From AC-37 sp045805345 (GTDB taxonomy: Bacteria; Actinomycetota; Thermoleophilia; Solirubrobacterales; Thermoleophilaceae), in NCBI GenBank assembly GCA_045805345.1, contig JBJMLK010000044.1:1-10351 (forward strand): a stretch of 10,351 nucleotides of DNA, given 5' to 3'. The notes under the pieces are model-generated. The model was not told the origin of the DNA and ran no database searches. It saw only the letters and a list, made by a program, of their open reading frames with translations. A program made the position numbers and the translations under genes. Positions within the stretch are counted from its first letter, which is position 1. Each line of letters starts with the position of its first letter. This document shows positions 6,901-10,351 of this stretch, piece after piece.

Positions 6901-7236
6901 GTGCGGCAACCCGAGCCCGAGGTCACGGAGCCGGAGGTCGAGGAGCCGGCCGCGCCCGTGGGCAGCGGCGTGCCCGGCGGCGGCGTGCCCGGGGGCGGAC
7001 CGGCCGCCGGCCCGGGCGGGCCCCAGACGGCTCCCGCCGGGCAGTCAGCGCAGGAGGTCTCCGACGTCCGCGCCCGCGCGGCGGCCCGCGCGGCGGCGCG
7101 GCGGGCGTCACGGCCGAAGCAGGCGCCTCCGGCCCAGACGGACGGGCAGGACGGCGGCGACGGCCAGCCTGGCGGCTCCCCAGACAAGCCCCGCAGCGGC
7201 TCGAAGCGCGGGCGGAAGAAGCACGGGAGGCGGTGA
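3934..7236 (+). CDS. secDF: Fused protein translocase SecD-SecF
   Basis: SecDF is the RND-type membrane partner of SecYEG that uses the proton gradient to pull exported proteins outward. One frame of 1100 residues starts at a GTG overlapping the upstream stop. SecD half: helix 1 at about 9-27, GLDLKGG (38-44), large P1 domain to about 474, then helices 2-6 to about 625 with AADANIVIFERIKEE (540-554). SecF half: GINFGIDFESGT (678-689), small P4 domain, then helices with ALAHD (806-810), GFSLYDTIIVFDRIREN (838-854) and TRSLATS (876-882). D542, D843 and R877 occupy the places of the proton-path residues D340, D637 and R671 of Thermus SecDF (assignment by motif). P1 is enlarged by about 200 residues between 125 and 330. 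A basic, Pro/Gly/Ala-rich cytosolic tail runs from about 935 to 1100. Fused forms are usually about 735-750 residues, so this one is long. Confidence 0.96.
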   Translation: MTDARRNRIILAIVAVLLTLALLVIIPGSPLSKPTRLGLDLKGGVELVYQGRPTPKVPKVTPQAVDDAINTIRKRTDALGVSEPEIQRAGADEISIGLPAVKNAARAEQQVGTTAQLQFYDWEPNLFIDVGGKVTTLGELEKVNPTQALQLANSGGAGTLPLFQAAQLASKQKSRAEADDVPPDGPSAAVKKRFAGNQARIREYYDRRNDTGGDKYYLFGPAGKGGKRELIRPGEVKAGKEGSSQANDASAYYANCAEIATDFSQTAAAKRQQGGDTAKPAKGTACPATLQSLDGHGPPAGSIVVKVPRGIVIIKEQQPTAKVPKNFVYRYYVLEDDSELSGSDIRDPKQQSDPQTSEPIVTFQFTDAGRKAFARATKREAQRGQNLLAPGASNQAKEQRFAISLDNQVVSLATISFVDNPEGIPGDTGAQINGIGSLQETQDLAESLRIGALPISLKLISKTQVSATLGKQALNQGLLAGAAGLILTLVFLLILYRILGIIAGIALIAYAILLFALVKLIPITMTLPGIAGLVLTLGVAADANIVIFERIKEEARKGSRIPHAIASGYQKGIRTIVDANVVTIGVAFILFTLATAGVKGFAFTLGIGTLVSLFTAVLATSAILGSMSRSKILGSRAAIGLGGREHHWRIDFSGLSNWFFSMSGAIIAAGAIGIAAVGINFGIDFESGTRIKTPLDRAASVAQVRDTLKPLGYADAKIQALKEPDLGPHVVQIRVHQLEPAQVNRVQAALAKRFGVHDFTSESIGPTFGQQIAKTAVLAIIASLILISIYIGLRFEFKFAVPVLIALAHDLLITAGVYALTKREVNTPTVAALLTILGFSLYDTIIVFDRIRENVPRMPRATFSQIVNRSMSEVLTRSLATSASTLMPIAALMLFGGETLKDFGFALLVGVASGTYSSIFIAAPVLTHWKEREPGYRRRRQLALEDHGGVIPPYADDPGDEDDVELARRPSTRERIAARRRARKPATAPVRQPEPEVTEPEVEEPAAPVGSGVPGGGVPGGGPAAGPGGPQTAPAGQSAQEVSDVRARAAARAAARRASRPKQAPPAQTDGQDGGDGQPGGSPDKPRSGSKRGRKKHGRR
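6967..6996 (+). repeat. Two 15-base tandem units inside secDF (Gly-Val-Pro-Gly-Gly)
   Basis: GGCGTGCCCGGCGGC at 6967-6981 is followed at once by GGCGTGCCCGGGGGC at 6982-6996, with one difference in 15. They encode GVPGG twice within the disordered tail of SecDF. Such in-frame units can change number by slippage without breaking the gene. Confidence 0.75.
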
Positions 7237-7243
7237 GGGTCCC

Positions 7244-7519
7244 ATGAGCATGCTCGTCTGGGTGATGATGGCAATCGCCATCTGGCACTTCACGATCTGG
7301 CTGCCCGACCGCTTCTACGGCGGCATCGTGGGCGCCCTGCTGGCGGCGATCGCCGGCTCGGTGATCTTCGGCCTCGCGATCTCCGGCTTCACGGTCCCGG
7401 GCCGCAACGACACGCACATCGGCGCGGCGCTCGAGTCGATTCCGGGCACGCTGATCGGCCTGGCGGTCTCGTACGCGTGGGGCGTGCTCCAGGAGCGCAC
7501 CACGCCGCGCCGGGCCTAG
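7244..7519 (+). CDS. Small three-helix membrane protein of unknown function
   Basis: This 91-residue hydrophobic protein has three likely membrane segments: 3-20 (rich in Met and Trp, with one His), 26-49 (GGIVGALLAAIAGSVIFGL) and about 58-81 (IGAALESIPGTLIGLAVSYA). A short polar loop PGRNDTH lies between the second and third, and the end QERTTPRRA is charged. The Gly/Ala-rich helices recall small YeaQ/YmgE (GlsB) transglycosylase-associated proteins, but I see no decisive motif. The start is ATG at 7244, with GAGGG at 7235-7239 only 4 bases upstream; a second ATG at 7250 would have the better spacing of 10 bases. It begins 7 bases after secDF and is probably in the same transcript. Its TAG overlaps the stop of the convergent glycosyltransferase. 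Confidence 0.8.
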   Translation: MSMLVWVMMAIAIWHFTIWLPDRFYGGIVGALLAAIAGSVIFGLAISGFTVPGRNDTHIGAALESIPGTLIGLAVSYAWGVLQERTTPRRA

Positions 7520-8523
7520 CGCAGCGGAGTCCTCACGTCCAGCTCGAAGCGCGGCGCGCGCGGGAGGACGCGGACGCTCGACACAGCGGCGAGCTCGAGG
7601 TCATCAGGCGCGAGCTCCTCGGGCTCGCGGTAGATCGCCAGCCCGCGCTCGGCGAGTGACCTGGCCAGCAGGATCTGGTGGTTGTCGACGTGCTCTCCGA
7701 ACTCGGCCCGCCGGGGAACGACGATCGGACAATGGCCGGCGTCGAAGGAGTCGAGGACAGAGCCCACGCCGGCATGGCAGATCACGACGTCGGCCTCGGC
7801 GCCCGCCCGCAGCAGCTCGAGCGGGGACATGAAGGTGCTCCGCTCCGACGCGTCGGCGTTCGCTCCGGTCTGCCACAGGACGACCTCGGCGTTCGGGGGG
7901 AGGATCGCCGCCACGCGGTCGATCAGGCGCGTGAACGGGTAGGTCATCGTCCCCACGATCAGTGCCACCTTCAGGGCCGGGGGCGGGTTGTCCGCCACCG
8001 GCCCGGCGGCGAAGCCGTCGAACACGCTGCCGCGGTGGGTCCAGCGGCCGCCCGCGCACGCGGGGTGCTGCGTATAGAGCCGGACCCCGGGCACGCCGCG
8101 CAGCACGCGGCCCGTCAGCGACGGCCCGAGTGGGCGGGTGGCTGACTCGATGTAGTGCGCCTCCAGTCCGCGGGCGCGGGCAAGGGGCAGGAACGAGAGC
8201 GCGACCGAGTTGCCCGTGCTGATCACGCGATCGATTCCGTGGCGCGTCAGCAGCCTGTTCGCGACCCGTGTGTTGCGGGCCACGTTCGCGAAGTCGCGCT
8301 GACCGCTGTGCCTTACGAACACGGTGGGTTCGCCCTCGAGGAGCACCTCGGCCTGCGGGGAGGGGAAGGTGACCCAGATCGGCCGTTCCTCGAGCTCGAA
8401 CCGCGGCGCGAACGTGACGAGCTGCTTGAGATGCCCGCCGGTCGCCGCCACCAGGAGCGTCCTGCCGGAGGTCGTGCGTGCATCTCGTACGGACGCGCTG
8501 CTGTTGCGCTCGGTGGTCGCCAA
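7516..8523 (-). CDS. Alg14/Alg13-like (PssD/PssE-like) fused glycosyltransferase
   Basis: This is a GT-B glycosyltransferase of 335 residues related to MurG and to the two-part Alg13/Alg14 and PssE/PssD enzymes, which add a sugar from a UDP donor to a lipid-linked acceptor at the inner face of the membrane. The N-terminal half is Alg14-like: LLVAATGGHLKQL (23-35), then RVISTGNSVALSFLP (99-113) and AHYIESATRP (122-131). The C-terminal half is Alg13/MurG-like: KVALIVGTMTYPFTRL (185-200), ADVVICHAGVGSVLDSF (244-260), PIVVPRRAEFGEHVDNHQ (266-283). The first possible start in frame is TTG at 8523, without a clear ribosome-binding site, so the N-terminus is uncertain; conserved sequence begins at about residue 21. 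The gene runs against its neighbours. It most likely builds a cell-surface polysaccharide or glycolipid; donor and acceptor cannot be read from the sequence. Confidence 0.85.
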   Translation of the reverse strand: MATTERNSSASVRDARTTSGRTLLVAATGGHLKQLVTFAPRFELEERPIWVTFPSPQAEVLLEGEPTVFVRHSGQRDFANVARNTRVANRLLTRHGIDRVISTGNSVALSFLPLARARGLEAHYIESATRPLGPSLTGRVLRGVPGVRLYTQHPACAGGRWTHRGSVFDGFAAGPVADNPPPALKVALIVGTMTYPFTRLIDRVAAILPPNAEVVLWQTGANADASERSTFMSPLELLRAGAEADVVICHAGVGSVLDSFDAGHCPIVVPRRAEFGEHVDNHQILLARSLAERGLAIYREPEELAPDDLELAAVSSVRVLPRAPRFELDVRTPLR

Positions 8524-8642
8524 AGGGGATACGGCGTCAGCCGCGCTCGGCGGCGGTCGCGTCTGCCGGAGTCCCAGCCGACGACGCCATCGTACCGCCG
8601 GCGTCGGCCCTTTCCGTCCGCTCGTGAGCGGACCATGGGTGC
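8524..8642. promoter_or_regulatory. Divergent intergenic region between glycosyltransferase and recJ, with an 8-bp dyad
   Basis: This 119-base gap must hold the minus-strand promoter of the glycosyltransferase and probably one for recJ. The clearest element is a perfect inverted repeat GTCCGCTC-GT-GAGCGGAC at 8616-8633, ending 9 bases before the recJ ATG. As DNA it could be an operator for a dimeric repressor. As RNA it could form a 7-bp stem with a CGTG loop that would cover the recJ ribosome-binding region. I could not define -35 and -10 boxes on either strand. An in-frame TGA at 8625-8627 lies inside the dyad and limits recJ to the downstream ATG. Confidence 0.45.
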
Positions 8643-10351
8643 ATGGCGCTCGCGACCGCGAGATGGACTTGCACCCCGTATTCCACCGCGGCGGCGACGG
8701 CGCTGGCGGCCGAGCTCGGCGTATCGCTCACCACGGCCACCATCCTCGTCCGGCGCGGATATGAGAGCGCCGAGGCCGCCCGGCGCTTTCTCGCCGCCGA
8801 CGAGCGGCACGACCCGTTCGAGTTCGAGGGGATGCGCGCCACCTGTGAGGCGATCCTCGCGCACGTGCGCGCGGGGTCGCGGATCGTCGTACACGGCGAC
8901 TACGACGTCGACGGCGTCTGCTCCACGGCAATCCTCGTCGGGGTGCTGCGCCGGCTCGGCGGCGACCCGTCGTGGCACATCCCGGCGCGCGACGACGGCT
9001 ACGGGCTGTCGATCGCGACCGTGGAGCGGCTGGCGAGCGCCGGCACCGGGCTGATCGTCACGGCCGACTGCGCGGTGGCGGCGGTGAACGAGGTCGCCCG
9101 CGCGCGGGAGCTCGGCGTCGACGTCGTGGTCACCGACCACCACCGTCAGGCCGATCGCCTGCCGGACTGCCCGATCGTGCACCCGGTGATCAGCGGCTAC
9201 CCGTTCCCCGACCTGTGCGCGGCGGGCGTGGCCCACAAGCTCGCGGAGGCGCTGCTGACCACGGCCGGGCAGGACCCCGCGGCCGCCGCCGAGCACGCCG
9301 ACCTGGTCGGCCTCGCCACGGTGGCCGACGTCGTGCCGCTCCGCGGGGAGAACCGGCGGCTCGTGCGCGAGGGTGTCGCCGCCATCGCCCGCACGGCCCG
9401 GCCCGGCCTGCGCGCGCTGATGGCGGTCGCTCAGCTCGAGCCCGGCGCGGTCGACGAGCGGGCGCTCGGGTTCAGGCTCGCGCCGCGGATCAACGCCGCC
9501 GGCCGCCTGGCGCGTGCCGACGGCGCGCTGGAGCTCGTGCTCACCGACGACCCCGCGCGCGCCGAGCGGATCGCCGACGAGCTCGACATGGTCAACCGCG
9601 AGCGCCGGGACGTGGAGACGCGGATCCTGTTCGAGGCCGAGGCCGCGCGCGCCGAGCAGGCCGACGCGCCGGCCTACGTGCTGGCGGGCGAGGGCTGGCA
9701 CCCGGGCGTGATCGGGATCGTGGCGTCGCGGATGGTCGAGCGCCATCACCGCCCGTGCGTGATGGTCGCGCTCGACGGTGGGCGCGGCCGCGGGTCGGGG
9801 CGGAGCATCTCGGCGTTCGACCTGCACGCCGGGCTCGCCGCGTGCTCGGGCCACCTGCTGCGCTTCGGCGGGCACCGCGCGGCCGCGGGGCTTGAGATCG
9901 ACGCCGGTCAGCTGGACCCCTTCCGCGAGGCGTTCGTGGCACACGCCGCGTCCGTCCTGTCGCCGTCGGACCTCGTCCCGGTCGAGCGGGTCGACGCCGT
10001 CGTCGGGCCGGATCGGCTCGGCGTGCCGCTGGCGGAGGAGCTCGAGCGGCTACGGCCGTTCGGCCACGGCAACCCCCAGCCCACGCTGCTCGTGCCCGCC
10101 GCGCGCGTCAGCGACGTCCGTTCGATGGGGGAGGAGAAGCAGCACTCGCGGTTCACGATCGCGGGCGGCGGGGCCCGGGCGCGCGCCGTGGCGTTCCGAA
10201 CGGCTGCGGGCTCGCTGCCGGCGTCGCTCGAGGATCGCCACGACGCCGCGGTCCGGCTCGAGCTGAACGAGTGGAACGGGGCGGTGGAGCCGCGGCTGGT
10301 GTTGCGGGCTCTGTGTCCTACGGAGGCGGGGGAGTGTCGGCCGGTGGTTGC
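8643..10351 (+). CDS. recJ: Single-stranded-DNA-specific exonuclease RecJ, 3'-truncated by window end
   Basis: RecJ degrades single-stranded DNA 5' to 3' in recombination, RecFOR gap repair, mismatch repair and base-excision repair. The frame is open from the ATG at 8643 to the last base, giving 569 complete codons. The ATG is the only start after an in-frame TGA at 8625. Motifs of the DHH phosphoesterase domain: HGDYDVDGVCSTAI (84-97), TADC (140-143), TDHH (164-167) and LATVADVVPLRGENRRLV (224-241). The DHHA1 substrate-binding domain has GSGRSIS (384-390) and FGGHRAAAGL (408-417). The RecJ OB region has PFGHGNPQPTLL (472-483). Metal-binding acids D86, D88, D90, D142, H166/H167 and D229 are present. 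The second motif reads TADCAV where most RecJ proteins have TVDxGI. E. coli RecJ has 577 residues, so little may be missing, although actinobacterial forms can have longer C-termini. Confidence 0.95.
   Translation, partial: MALATARWTCTPYSTAAATALAAELGVSLTTATILVRRGYESAEAARRFLAADERHDPFEFEGMRATCEAILAHVRAGSRIVVHGDYDVDGVCSTAILVGVLRRLGGDPSWHIPARDDGYGLSIATVERLASAGTGLIVTADCAVAAVNEVARARELGVDVVVTDHHRQADRLPDCPIVHPVISGYPFPDLCAAGVAHKLAEALLTTAGQDPAAAAEHADLVGLATVADVVPLRGENRRLVREGVAAIARTARPGLRALMAVAQLEPGAVDERALGFRLAPRINAAGRLARADGALELVLTDDPARAERIADELDMVNRERRDVETRILFEAEAARAEQADAPAYVLAGEGWHPGVIGIVASRMVERHHRPCVMVALDGGRGRGSGRSISAFDLHAGLAACSGHLLRFGGHRAAAGLEIDAGQLDPFREAFVAHAASVLSPSDLVPVERVDAVVGPDRLGVPLAEELERLRPFGHGNPQPTLLVPAARVSDVRSMGEEKQHSRFTIAGGGARARAVAFRTAAGSLPASLEDRHDAAVRLELNEWNGAVEPRLVLRALCPTEAGECRPVV

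Noticed and set aside
3616..6909. A 1097-codon open frame on the minus strand opposite secDF
   Set aside because: Its product is Arg/Asp/His/Gln-rich low complexity with no fold, typical of antisense frames against high-GC genes. The plus strand has a full set of SecDF motifs.
8155..9895. Plus-strand frames overlapping recJ (8155-9054 and 8972-9895)
   Set aside because: Arg/Ala/Gly-rich out-of-frame readings. The third plus frame carries all RecJ motifs and runs open to the window end.
8313..9944. A 543-codon minus-strand frame across the glycosyltransferase start and recJ
   Set aside because: Composition is shadow-like, it crosses two real genes and has no recognisable motif.
1..10351. CRISPR array, tRNA, rRNA, integrase or defence system
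   Set aside because: No spaced direct repeats, no tRNA-like fold, no mobile or defence protein motifs were seen.

Overview
The window is very GC-rich and almost fully coding, with strong G/C bias at third codon positions, GTG or TTG starts and 4-base stop/start overlaps. The protein families and gene order fit a high-GC actinobacterium. A deep-branching class such as Thermoleophilia is my best guess, but that is inference; no rRNA or marker in the window fixes the taxon.

Layout, left to right. The 3' part of an asparagine synthetase-type gene (1-1050, +) is cut by the window edge. After a 130-base gap comes the tightly overlapped Holliday-junction operon ruvC-ruvA-ruvB (1181-3287, +). A 197-base gap follows and is largely filled by a nested imperfect palindrome (3292-3450), with a coding-like short ORF on the minus strand. 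Then come a small zinc-ribbon plus PAS-like protein (3485-3937, +) and, overlapping its stop, a fused SecD-SecF translocase of 1100 residues (3934-7236, +). A 91-residue three-helix membrane protein (7244-7519, +) follows. Its stop codon shares a CTAG with the stop of a convergent Alg14/Alg13-like (PssD/PssE-like) glycosyltransferase (7516-8523, -). A 119-base divergent intergenic region separates that gene from recJ (8643 to the window end, +), which is open at the right edge.

The backbone ruvCAB - secDF - recJ is an old conserved gene order; in Bacillus subtilis it continues ruvAB...yajC...secDF...recJ-apt-relA. It combines recombination and repair (RuvABC branch migration and resolution; RecJ 5'-3' single-strand exonuclease) with proton-driven protein export (SecDF). 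Three things depart from that backbone: the zinc-ribbon/PAS protein sits where yajC is usual, SecDF carries a large extracytoplasmic insert and a long basic disordered tail, and a reversed glycosyltransferase separates secDF from recJ.

I see no CRISPR array, tRNA, rRNA, transposase gene, defence island or recognisable phage gene. Most of the window is housekeeping DNA. The least explained piece is the 159-base nested palindrome after ruvB.
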